Shown: positions 8,045-17,300 of the stretch, piece by piece
Layout: every line of letters starts with the position of its first letter
How positions within the stretch are numbered: position 1 is the first letter of the stretch
Assembly: GCA_016193485.1 (NCBI GenBank)
Contig: JACPRZ010000006.1
Coordinates: 39,789-87,135, forward strand
From: Bacteroidota bacterium
GTDB taxonomy: Bacteria > Bacteroidota > Bacteroidia > JACPRZ01
Reading direction: 5' to 3'
Length of the DNA stretch: 47,347 bases
The notes under the pieces: generated by a model
What the model was told of the DNA's origin: nothing
What the model saw: the letters and a program-made list of their open reading frames with translations, nothing else
Databases searched by the model: none
Position numbers and translations under genes: made by a program

Positions 8045-8788
8045 ATGGAAAACCAACAACAGACCGCCATTGTGACCGGAGGTACGATGGGTATCGGATT
8101 GGCAATTGTACATAAATTGCGCGCAGACGGATATTATGTCATATTCACTGCGCGGAACGAACAGACCGGGAAAGAAATTGAGGCAGCGCTCAATAATAAA
8201 AACTGCGAATTTTTCCGGTGCGATATCGGTGAAGAACCCGATGTAAAGAAACTCTTTGAAAGGGTTAATTCGTCAGGAAAACCGCTTTGGGTTGTGGTCA
8301 ACAATGCAGGCATCCTTGCCGACAGCATGATCTGGAAGATGAGCACGGATGATTTTGATAAGGTTATCCGCACCAACCTGCGCGGCACATGGCTGATGTG
8401 CCGTGAAGCGGCAGCGATAATGAAGGAAAAGAAATCAGGGAGGATTATTAACATCTCCTCACGTGCTTGGCTGGGACTTCCGGGACAGACCAACTATGCA
8501 GGTTCAAAGGGGGGGGTTAACGGAATGACACGCTCTCTTGCCCTGGAAATGGGACGTTATGGCGTCACAGTAAATGGTGTTGCACCTGGTTTGATCAACA
8601 CTCCCATGATTGCAAAATTGCCTCAGGAAGTACAGCAAAAACTCATTGAAGCACAACCCACAAGAACCATGGGAAAACCTGAAGATGTAGCAGAAATGGT
8701 CTCCTTTCTCGCTTCCGGAAAATCACAATTTATTACAGGGCAATTGATTTATGTGGATGGTGGTAAAAGTATCGGAGCTGGTGTATGA
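8045..8788 (+). CDS. Short-chain dehydrogenase/reductase, FabG-like
   Basis: A 247-residue classical SDR. It has the cofactor glycine motif TGGTMGIG (11-18), NNAG (86-89), and the catalytic Ser138/139, Tyr151 and Lys155 (YAGSK). Such enzymes oxidise or reduce hydroxyacyl-CoA/ACP or other alcohols with NAD(P)(H). Flanked by molybdoenzyme maturation and subunit genes in a CoA-catabolism neighbourhood, it may act on a hydroxyacyl-CoA ring intermediate, but nothing in the sequence fixes the substrate. Start: first ATG, preceded by an AT-rich leader after the palindromic element. A G8 run (8509-8516) lies just after the YAGSK motif. Confidence 0.85.
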   Translation: MENQQQTAIVTGGTMGIGLAIVHKLRADGYYVIFTARNEQTGKEIEAALNNKNCEFFRCDIGEEPDVKKLFERVNSSGKPLWVVVNNAGILADSMIWKMSTDDFDKVIRTNLRGTWLMCREAAAIMKEKKSGRIINISSRAWLGLPGQTNYAGSKGGVNGMTRSLALEMGRYGVTVNGVAPGLINTPMIAKLPQEVQQKLIEAQPTRTMGKPEDVAEMVSFLASGKSQFITGQLIYVDGGKSIGAGV

Positions 8789-8807
8789 AGGTAGTGGGCA
8801 GTGAACA

Positions 8808-8885
8808 TCCCGATAGCCATCGGGAGGCAATGGGCAATGAGCAGTCCTGACGCTTTCGGTCAGGATGCTGACCAGTGCGTCAGCA
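8808..8885. repeat. Three adjacent hairpins within degenerate GGGCAAT repeats
   Basis: Three hairpins follow each other: 8808-8825 (TCCCGATAGCCATCGGGA), 8845-8865 (TCCTGAC arms) and 8866-8885 (TGCTGAC arms). They sit among imperfect GGGCAGTG/GGGCAATG words that continue on both sides. They fill most of the 148-bp gap between the dehydrogenase and the FAD subunit. Confidence 0.75.
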
Positions 8886-8936
8886 TGGGCAGCAGGCAGG
8901 AAACAGCAGACAATAGACAATAAATAAAATGAAGTA

Positions 8937-9821
8937 ATGAATATTCCTGATTTCCGATTTCACCAACCTGAATCAATTAAAGAAGCGATAGCGCTGGTAA
9001 AAAGAAGTACGGATGGCTCTTTCATTGCCGGAGGCACCGATCTTCTTGTTGAGATCAAAAAAGGGTTGAAAAGCCATTCGGATATTATTTCCCTGAACGG
9101 AATAAAAGTGTTGAATCAGATTGCTGAAGATGCCCGCAATATTTATATTGGTTCGACCGCCACCCATAACAATATAATAAATTCCGCGCTTGTCAGAAAA
9201 CATTTTCCATCACTTGTGAACGCATTATCCCGGATTGGTTCCGAACAGATCCGTAATACCGGAACAATCGGGGGAAACCTGTGCACCGGAGCATCCTGCT
9301 GCGATTCGGCACCGGTTTTAATGGTATTAAATGCGATGGTTGAAATCAGTTCATCCGATAGTGTAAAAACCGTTCCGCTGAAAGATTTTTTTGTGTTCAA
9401 CAAGAAAACAATTCTTATCAAAGGCGAGTTGGTAACAAAGATCATCATACCCAAAACCACACAGGGAACAGGAGTGCATTTTGAAAAATTCGGATTAAGG
9501 AATGCTGCATCAATCTCGGTAGTATCTGTTGCGGTAATGGTGAAATCAGACAGGAATTATTGCATTGATGCATGTGTGGTAATAGGAGCGGTCGCCCCTA
9601 CCCCCAGAATAAGCGGGAAAGCGACAGATATACTGAAAGGAAAAAAAATATCAGAACTTTATCCGAATTCAGTTATCCTTAAAGAAGCCGGGCAGGCGGC
9701 ATCAGACGATGCCATTCCCATTGACGATATAAGGGGGGGGGTACAATACAGGAGGGAATTATTGAAAGTGCTGACAGAGAGGGCGGTTGTGAAAGCGGTA
9801 GAAAAGGCAGAAGGAAAATAA
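8937..9821 (+). CDS. Xanthine-dehydrogenase-family FAD-binding subunit
   Basis: A 294-residue CoxM/HcrB-type flavin subunit. It carries both FAD loops, AGGTDLLVE (near residues 31-39) and TIGGNLCTG (near 112-120). It would pass electrons from the fused FeS/Moco subunit downstream (45 bp away) to an acceptor. 4-Hydroxybenzoyl-CoA reductase beta subunits carry an extra ~40-residue insert with four Cys for a 4Fe-4S cluster; this protein is shorter and I see no such insert, so it is not a typical HcrB despite the context. ATG 8937 begins the conserved start of the fold. A G9 run (9733-9741) lies near its 3' end. Confidence 0.85.
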   Translation: MNIPDFRFHQPESIKEAIALVKRSTDGSFIAGGTDLLVEIKKGLKSHSDIISLNGIKVLNQIAEDARNIYIGSTATHNNIINSALVRKHFPSLVNALSRIGSEQIRNTGTIGGNLCTGASCCDSAPVLMVLNAMVEISSSDSVKTVPLKDFFVFNKKTILIKGELVTKIIIPKTTQGTGVHFEKFGLRNAASISVVSVAVMVKSDRNYCIDACVVIGAVAPTPRISGKATDILKGKKISELYPNSVILKEAGQAASDDAIPIDDIRGGVQYRRELLKVLTERAVVKAVEKAEGK

Positions 9822-9866
9822 TGGATATAGGGATATAGGGAAATCCCTTATACCATATAATCACTC

Positions 9867-12680
9867 ATGAAACAAATTATACAATTGACCGTCAACGGCA
9901 ATGATTATGAACTTGCCGTAAAACCCGGACCAACCCTGCTTGACCTCCTTCGTGATGATCTTAAACTGACCGGTACAAAAAAAGGTTGCGAATTAGGTGA
10001 CTGTGGCGCCTGCACAGTGCTTCTTGACGGCAAAGCGGTAAATTCCTGCCTCGTTCTTGCTGTGGAATGTGATGGAAGAAAAGTCGAAACCATTGAATCG
10101 CTGGCAACCATAAATGGTCTTCATCCCATCCAAAAAGCATTTATTGAAAAAGGAGCCATCCAGTGCGGGTACTGCACACCGGGGATGATAATGAGAGTAA
10201 AATCATTGCTTGACGAAAAACCGGATGCCTCCAAAGAAGATATTCAAAACGGGATCACCGGTAATTTATGCCGTTGCACAGGGTATAAAAAAATAATTGA
10301 GGCGGTTGAAACTGCAAGGGATAAAATGAATGGTAAAGAGTCAGAAAAACCGGCAGTCCATCAGCAGAAAGCAACCGGGGATCTTTCCGTAGTCGGAAAA
10401 TCGCTGCCGAAACTAGATGCTCCCGATAAAGCGACCGGAAGGGCTCAGTACACCGATGACATTACTCTTCCCAACATGCTTTACGGGAAATTGCTGCTCA
10501 GCCCGGTTCCCCATGCCGTTATTAAATCCATTGATGTATCCGAAGCGCTGAAACTGCCGGGTGTCAAAGCCATACTTACCGGTGCAGATGTGCCTGATAT
10601 CACTTGGGGAACATCCCCCCCCAGGTATGACGAATACATTTTAGCAAAGAAAAAAGTCCGGTTCGTAGGCGATGTGGTAGCCGCAGTGGCGGCAGTTGAT
10701 GAGGAAACCTGTTATAGAGCCCTGAAACTGATTAACGTTGATTACGAAGAACTCCCATCGGTTTTTGACCCGATGGAAGCGATGAAACCGGGTGCCCCCC
10801 GGCTCTTTGACGACAAATATGAAAACAACATAAACACGCGCGTAGATCATCATTTCGGTGATATTGAAAAGGGATTTGCTGAAGCCGATCATGTCCGTGA
10901 GGCAAGATTTGTCGGGAATAGAACCTATCAGAATCCCATTGAACCCCATTGCTCCATAGCCGAATGGGACCGCCACGGCAGGGTTACCCTCTATTCTTCC
11001 ACACAGGTGGTTCACTATGTCCATCACCAACTGGGGCGGATTCTTGACATGCCACTTGGAAATATCCGCGTGGTGATGACTCACTGCGGGGGGGGATTTG
11101 GAGCCAAAGCGGCAACCACAACGCTTGATGTGATGTCGGTATTTCTGGCAAAAAAGACAGGTCAACCCGTGAAAATGAGGTTTAACAGGGAAGAAATGTA
11201 CCTCTACGGTAGGGGAAGGCACAAACAATATATCGATCTTAAGATAGGGGTAAAAAAAGACGGTACCATTACAGCGGTGAAGCAAAAAGCGGTGCTAGAG
11301 GGGGGGGCATATTCAAGTTTCGGTATTGTATCAACTTACTATGCCGGATCAATGCTCACCACCAACTATAAATTCCCGAATTATAAATATGACGGTTACA
11401 GGGTAAATACCAACCTGCCGCCCTGTGGCGCTTTCCGCGGGCACGGTTGTCCTCAACCAAGGTTCGCCTTTGAATCATTGCTCTCTATGGTAGCCGATGA
11501 TATCGGTATGGACCAGGTTGAGATACGGCTAAAAAATGCCATGACTCCCGAATATCATACCATCAATGACCTTGATATTCATTCCTGCGAATTCAAAGCA
11601 TGCATCGAGGAGGTGAAGAAAAAATCGGGATGGGAAAAGAAAAAAGGAAAGATGCCGCGGGGACGTGGAATAGGCATCGGCTGCGGAGGATTTGTATCCG
11701 GTGCGGGATACCCGATTTACCGGTCAAAATTTCCTCATTCCAATGCCATTATCAAAGTGGAAGAAGACGGCTCAAAGGCGGTTTTATTCATTGGCGATGC
11801 AGATATCGGGCAGGGTTCAGATACGGTTCTTGCCATGGCTGCCTGTGAAGCGATGGGTATTTCATTTGACCGCATCAGCGTAATATCTGCCGACAGCGAT
11901 ATTACACCTGTTGGTTTTGGAGCATACTCCAGCCGCGTTACCCTGATGGGAGGAAATGCTTCAAAAATGGCCGGTGAAGAAATAAAAAAACAGGTGCTGG
12001 CGGCAGCGGCATCAATTCTGAATTGTGGGGAAAACAATCTTGATTCAAAAGATAATAAGGTATTCGTTAAAGATCATCCGGATCAATTTATTTCATGGGA
12101 GGAAGCCGCAAGAACTCATTTTTCCCTGAAAGGACCGCTCATCGGCAAAGGTCACTATTCCCCCCCCGAAGGATTGGGCGGCAAATACAAAGGTGCTGCC
12201 GTTGGCACTTCACCCGCTTATTCTTTCTCGGCAACAATCTGCGAGGTGGAAGCAGATATGGAAACCGGTAAAGTAAAAGTCCTTAATTTCTGGGATGCTC
12301 ACGATTGCGGAACAGCCATCAATCCGCTTGCGGTTGAAGGGCAGGCCGAAGGTTCGGTTGTTATGGGTATGAGCGAAGTGCTCCTTGAAGACGAGGTATT
12401 TGACAAAAAAGGAAAAATTATAAATGCGGATCTCCACAATTACCTTATAGCCACTTCAGCCGATATTCCGGCTATTGATACTACCATCGTTGACAGTTAT
12501 GAACCGCAGGGTCCTTATGGGGCTAAAGAAATAGGTGAAGGGGCGATCGTGCCCATCCTTGGCGCCCTTGCCAACGCCATTTCCGATGCGATCGGAGTGA
12601 GGATTTATGATTTGCCCATTACGCCACAGAAAGTGCTGGAAGCGATACATAGCGCAAAGAATAAAAGTACCCGGAGTTAA
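9867..12680 (+). CDS. Fused 2Fe-2S / molybdopterin subunit of an XDH-family enzyme
   Basis: A 937-residue catalytic subunit made of two usual proteins in one chain. Residues 1-~155 are the CoxS-type part: plant-type 2Fe-2S Cys41, 46, 49 and 61, and the second cluster Cys100, 103, 135 and 137 (QCGYCTPG, CRCTG). From ~175 on is the Moco part: HCGGGFGAK, PCGAFRGHG, DIGQGSDT, and the GPYGAKEIGEG segment carrying the conserved active-site Glu. The family hydroxylates or reductively dehydroxylates heteroaromatics, aldehydes or aryl-CoAs. The fusion resembles single-chain aldehyde oxidoreductases, but a separate FAD subunit is retained upstream. Substrate unknown: 4-hydroxybenzoyl-CoA fits the neighbours but not the FAD subunit's missing insert. 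No Tat signal, so cytoplasmic. Four G8/C8 runs occur within it. Confidence 0.88.
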   Translation: MKQIIQLTVNGNDYELAVKPGPTLLDLLRDDLKLTGTKKGCELGDCGACTVLLDGKAVNSCLVLAVECDGRKVETIESLATINGLHPIQKAFIEKGAIQCGYCTPGMIMRVKSLLDEKPDASKEDIQNGITGNLCRCTGYKKIIEAVETARDKMNGKESEKPAVHQQKATGDLSVVGKSLPKLDAPDKATGRAQYTDDITLPNMLYGKLLLSPVPHAVIKSIDVSEALKLPGVKAILTGADVPDITWGTSPPRYDEYILAKKKVRFVGDVVAAVAAVDEETCYRALKLINVDYEELPSVFDPMEAMKPGAPRLFDDKYENNINTRVDHHFGDIEKGFAEADHVREARFVGNRTYQNPIEPHCSIAEWDRHGRVTLYSSTQVVHYVHHQLGRILDMPLGNIRVVMTHCGGGFGAKAATTTLDVMSVFLAKKTGQPVKMRFNREEMYLYGRGRHKQYIDLKIGVKKDGTITAVKQKAVLEGGAYSSFGIVSTYYAGSMLTTNYKFPNYKYDGYRVNTNLPPCGAFRGHGCPQPRFAFESLLSMVADDIGMDQVEIRLKNAMTPEYHTINDLDIHSCEFKACIEEVKKKSGWEKKKGKMPRGRGIGIGCGGFVSGAGYPIYRSKFPHSNAIIKVEEDGSKAVLFIGDADIGQGSDTVLAMAACEAMGISFDRISVISADSDITPVGFGAYSSRVTLMGGNASKMAGEEIKKQVLAAAASILNCGENNLDSKDNKVFVKDHPDQFISWEEAARTHFSLKGPLIGKGHYSPPEGLGGKYKGAAVGTSPAYSFSATICEVEADMETGKVKVLNFWDAHDCGTAINPLAVEGQAEGSVVMGMSEVLLEDEVFDKKGKIINADLHNYLIATSADIPAIDTTIVDSYEPQGPYGAKEIGEGAIVPILGALANAISDAIGVRIYDLPITPQKVLEAIHSAKNKSTRS

Positions 12681-12815
12681 GATTTCACACTTTCTTAACC
12701 AAGATTTAACATTTAATCCGTCCTAAACTGCGATCTTTGTCCCCGCAATGCTTTTTAAATTTCCTTGAAATTAATCTATTTTTAGTTTGGATTTCATTTT
12801 ATTTATTTGCGCTAT

Positions 12816-14018
12816 ATGAACCATAAATTTACTTTTTTATTTCTGATTTTCATCCCCGCATTACATGTAGTTCAGGTTAACGATTCTATCGCGCAGCAAT
12901 CACCACCTTCACAAGAATTCAAACCATCCGGTAAAGTATGGGGGTATACTTTTGGTGATTTCTATTATAAAACAGGCGGCTCCCAAACAACCTCCTGGGG
13001 AAAAGGGGAATATTCAAAAAAAGGGGTTGATGAATATGCTTTCTCTTTCAGAAGAATTTACCTGGGATATGATTACAACATATCACCTGATTTTGCTTCA
13101 TCCTTTTTACTTGAAGGATCGGATTTGTCAACAGACCCATCAAACAGGCGGAGTATATTTATTAAAAGTTGTTATCTGAAATGGAGGAATCTGATCCCCC
13201 GCGGTGAATTGCGGCTGGGATTGGTTCCGGCACCTGCCTGGTCGGCTTTCACCGAAAGTTTATGGGGATACAGGTCGCTGGAAAAAACCATCACCGATTT
13301 CCGCGGTATGAGCAGGGCTGTTGATGCAGGGATCTGCTTGTCGGGAATAATTGATTCGTCAGGTAATTACGGATATAATTTTCTTTACGGCAATGGAAGC
13401 GGTGTGAGCCCGGAAAATCTGCAGTTAAAAGTTTATTATGGTGAAGTGTACGCTTATTTTCTTAATAAAAAAATAGTTGTGGACGGTTTCGCAGAGTATG
13501 AGCCCGCCAAAGAAGGAAAAGATAAAATTATTTTGAAAGGATTGTTGTGTTTCAAAAACGATAAAATCAGTGCCGGTATTGAATATGTACGGCAAATCTG
13601 GAATGAAGGTGCAATGTGGATCAGGATTTCACAACCGGCAGGAAATTATTCAGATACCTCATTATCCGATATTATTTCATCCGGAATTTCTTTTTACCTG
13701 ACCGGAAATATCATTAAAGATAAACTAAAGGTCGTTACCCGGTTTGACCTGTTTGACAATGACGGCAATTCAAAAGATACGTTGTACGCTGCAAAATCAT
13801 GGGATGCCACTTTATCAACGTACAGTTCAAGTTATGCGTCCGATAATACCTATGGTGAAAAGTTCGCAATGGTCGCATTGGATTATACTCCGCATAAAAA
13901 TATCCACATCATGCCCAATATCTGGATAAACGGATATGACCACAAGCCGGAATCGGTATCATTGCCCCGGAAAACAGATGTAGCGCCAAGATTAACCTTC
14001 CATTATATTTTTAAGTAA
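12816..14018 (+). CDS. Outer-membrane porin-like beta-barrel protein
   Basis: A 400-residue protein with an N-terminal signal peptide (hydrophobic run followed by DSIAQQ) and then alternating aromatic beta-strands ending in Phe-Lys (FHYIFK), the usual pattern of a Bacteroidota porin-like barrel. Segments such as WGYTFGDFYY, RRIYLGYDYN and SCYLKWRNL suggest the phosphate-selective porin/OprO-P type fold, but specificity cannot be read. Being 135 bp downstream of the molybdoenzyme, it could import that pathway's substrate; this is inference. ATG 12816 was chosen over the TTG at 12807. Confidence 0.65.
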   Translation: MNHKFTFLFLIFIPALHVVQVNDSIAQQSPPSQEFKPSGKVWGYTFGDFYYKTGGSQTTSWGKGEYSKKGVDEYAFSFRRIYLGYDYNISPDFASSFLLEGSDLSTDPSNRRSIFIKSCYLKWRNLIPRGELRLGLVPAPAWSAFTESLWGYRSLEKTITDFRGMSRAVDAGICLSGIIDSSGNYGYNFLYGNGSGVSPENLQLKVYYGEVYAYFLNKKIVVDGFAEYEPAKEGKDKIILKGLLCFKNDKISAGIEYVRQIWNEGAMWIRISQPAGNYSDTSLSDIISSGISFYLTGNIIKDKLKVVTRFDLFDNDGNSKDTLYAAKSWDATLSTYSSSYASDNTYGEKFAMVALDYTPHKNIHIMPNIWINGYDHKPESVSLPRKTDVAPRLTFHYIFK

Positions 14019-14039
14019 CGGCAGGTAAAGAAGGATAAG

Positions 14040-14186
14040 TCAGGATGCCACTCTCCCGGCAACGGGTTTGACATCCTTTTTCGTATAAGCATCGCACCGC
14101 CTGAAGATGGCACAGGAACTAAGAATGGCAATAAGCGCCAGCAAAGAAATTAAGGAAAGTATGCGGGGTTTAATAATATTACTCAT
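14040..14186 (-). CDS. 48-residue predicted lipoprotein
   Basis: A small gene between the porin and the adhesin. The reading frame gives a signal peptide with a long hydrophobic run (SLISLLALIAIL) and a lipobox LSSC, so mature lipoprotein would start at Cys25. The short mature part is basic and patterned: AIFRRCDAY, then KKDVKPVAGRVAS at the end. The good lipobox, an ATG start, and an upstream TATCTTTG box support a real gene. Function unknown; small outer-membrane lipoproteins of this size accompany surface complexes, but I see no family match. Confidence 0.6.
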   Translation of the reverse strand: MSNIIKPRILSLISLLALIAILSSCAIFRRCDAYTKKDVKPVAGRVAS

Positions 14187-14238
14187 GTGGGTTGATAATT
14201 AAGCGTTGGAAGATACGCAAATTCTGTTCTTTCATCCG

Positions 14239-14246
14239 CAAAGATA
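14239..14246 (-). promoter_or_regulatory. -7 box upstream of the small lipoprotein
   Basis: TATCTTTG on the minus strand matches TAnnTTTG, 52 bp before the lipoprotein ATG. No well-spaced -33 TTG is seen. Confidence 0.4.
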
Positions 14247-14323
14247 AGAAATTTTCAAATATCTTTAACATTCGAACCTTTCATGAACAAATTCCGTCTT
14301 ATCAATAATTATCCCAATTAAAT

Positions 14324-17300
14324 ATGAAATCCTTTACAAATTCCCTTCGCAGATGGAGGATGTTTCTGCTGGCTGTATGTATTATCCTCTGTTGCGGAAT
14401 AAGCGATTCAACAGCAACCCACCTTGCAGGCGGGCAAATCACTTACACATACCTTGGCAACAACGGGTTTGACTACCGGGTCACTTACACCCTTTACCGC
14501 GATTGTTCAGGAGCAGTCGCTCCCGGAACCGTTACAATCAATACTTCTTCCGTCAGTGCGGGCGCTAATTTTAACACCGTTTCGGGAGCGGGTGTGAACA
14601 ATGGAAATGTGGTTCCAATATGCCCAACCGCTAATACAACCTGTACCGGTGGTGCGACACCGGGCCGCGCAGAGTGGGTGTATCAGGCAGATATTACTCT
14701 TCCTTCAAAACGCACCGATTGGGTTTTTAGCGTTTCTATCCCTAATAGGAATAATGCAATTACAACCATTAATCCTACCACTGTACCTATGTATGTTTAT
14801 GCCACCCTTAATAACACTGTTAATCCATATAATAACTCTTCTGTTTTTGCCAACAGACCGGCTGCCTTTGTTTACGCTGGTCAGAATTTCTGCTTTAACA
14901 ATGGAACAGTAGACCAGGACGGGGACTCTCTGGCGTATTCTCTCATTACTCCGAAAACAGGCGCAGCAACCACTGTGAGTTACATTTTTCCTTACACAGC
15001 AACCCAGCCCCTCGCGTCTACTCCTCCGGTTTCTTTTAGCGCTACCAACGGAGATGTGTGTATGACTCCAACCCTGGTGCAAGTTACCGTGATGGCGATT
15101 TTAGTGCAGGAATACCGGTGGGGGCAGTTAATAGGAAGCGTTGAGCGGGATATTCAGGTAAGCGTAGTTGCCGGAGCAGACAACCTACCCTACATTAACG
15201 GCATTAACGGCACTAACATATACGAGGATACCATACCTGCAGGATGCAACTACACTTTTACCACTCAAAGTTTTGATGCGGATGCCACACAATGTGTAAC
15301 AATGGATTCCGCCAATGTCGCATCCATGCCTGGCGCTACCTTTACTATAACCAATGGATGTCCCTCTTTCACCGAGCCCACAGGAACATTTGACTGGAGC
15401 CCCGTTAGCGGAGATGTGCGCAGCCAGCCATACGCTTTCACTGTTACCGTGCAGGATGATTATTGCAATATTTCAGGGCAGCAGGTGAGAGCATTCTCAC
15501 TTTGGGTAATTGATTTTACAGCCGATTTCACTTCCAACGCTCCTGCCTGTGTGGGACAAGGCGTGAACTTTTACAGCATTCAGCCGCCAAATAATTATTC
15601 TTACCTATGGGATTTTGGAGTGGACGCAGTAGCCACCTTTGCGCAGGCAACTTCCGCCAATCCCGCAGGGATAGCATATACTTCTTCGGGAGCAAAAACA
15701 GTTACCTTAACCATAACAAGCAGCGGTTGTTCGGACATCGTGTCCAATGTCATCACCATTAACCCATCGCCAACCGCCTCATTTACGAATACCGTTCCCA
15801 CCTGTTCATCTGACCCGGTGAATTTCACCAATACCGGTTCAACAGGTGCAGGCATCAGTTATGTTTGGGATTTCGGCAATGGAGCCACCCCCCCTGTTTC
15901 TTTTACTGAAAATCCATCAGGAATAACCTACGGCAGCGGTGGTGATAAAATCATTGTTTTCCAGGTGTCCAACCAGTTCGGATGCATTTCTTCGGTTACC
16001 GATACGATTACGGTTGCATCCACTCCTGTGGCGGACTTTTCATTCACCCCCCCCTCATGTACCGGTGAGGTTGATTTTTTCAATACGGGAACCACAGGTG
16101 CGACCTATTCATGGAATCTCGGTTCTGGCGCAACACCTGCCACCAGTTCAGTTGAATCACCTCAAAATGTAGCCTATTCATCTGCCGGAACAAAAACCGT
16201 AACGCTTATTACAACTCTCGGCTCTTGTTCCGATACATCGGTGCAGGTATTAGTGGTTGCCGAAACACCGGCTCCTGCCTTTACTCATAATGCTCCGCAA
16301 TGCGAAGGATCTGCCGTCAATTTTACCTATACCGGTACCTCCGGCAGCGGTTGGACTTATCTGTGGGATTTTGGCGTTGGTTCAAGCCCCTCAACTTCTT
16401 CCCAAACCAGCCCGCAGGGTATTCTTTATTCCGGCTCAGGCAGTAAAACCGTCCTCTTAACCGTATCCAATGGCGCCTGCGCAGATACAACCACACAAAC
16501 ATTTACCATCAACCAAACGCCTGTCGCCACCTTCACTTCCTTTTCCTCTTACTGTTCGGGCGACAGCGTTGACTTCCAGAATACCGGAACCACAGGCGCG
16601 ACTTATTCCTGGGATTTCGGGAGCGGTGCAACCCCTGCTGCATCAACATCCGAAAATCCTCAGGATGTTATTTATTCTTCAAATGGAATCAAAACCGTTA
16701 CATTGACGACAACTATTGGAACATGCAATGATGTTTCAACTCAGACCATCAATATTTATCAGACCCCCGCCCCTTCGTTCACTCACAATGCCCCGCAGTG
16801 CGAAGGTTCTGCCATCAATTTCACATATACGGGTACTACCGATACGAACTGGACTTTCATCTGGGATTTCGGAGTAGGCGCTACACCTTCATCTTCAACA
16901 CAGCAAAATCCCCAGAGTATTCTTTATTCAGGCGCAGGCAGCAAAACCGTTCTTCTTACTGTGATGAATGGAACGTGTTCTGAAGTTGCTTCTGCTTCCT
17001 TTACCATCAACCAAACGCCTGTCGCCACATTCACTTCCTTCTCCTCTTACTGTTCAGGCGACAGCGTTGACTTCCAGAACACCGGAACTACCGGTGCATC
17101 CTATTCATGGGACTTCGGAAGCGGAGCATCTCCTGCATCAAGCGCCCTTGAAAATCCTCAGGATGTTATTTATTCTTCAAACGGAATCAAAACCGTTACA
17201 TTGACGACAACCATCGGAGCATGTACCGATATTGAAAGCAGTACAATAAATATCTATCAGACACCTGCACCTTCATTCACTCACAATGCACCCCAATGCG

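Noticed and set aside
8937..12680. Naming the molybdoenzyme 4-hydroxybenzoyl-CoA reductase (hcr/hba).
   Set aside because: The FAD subunit lacks the extra 4Fe-4S insert, and the fused chain differs from the three-subunit enzyme, so the substrate was left open.
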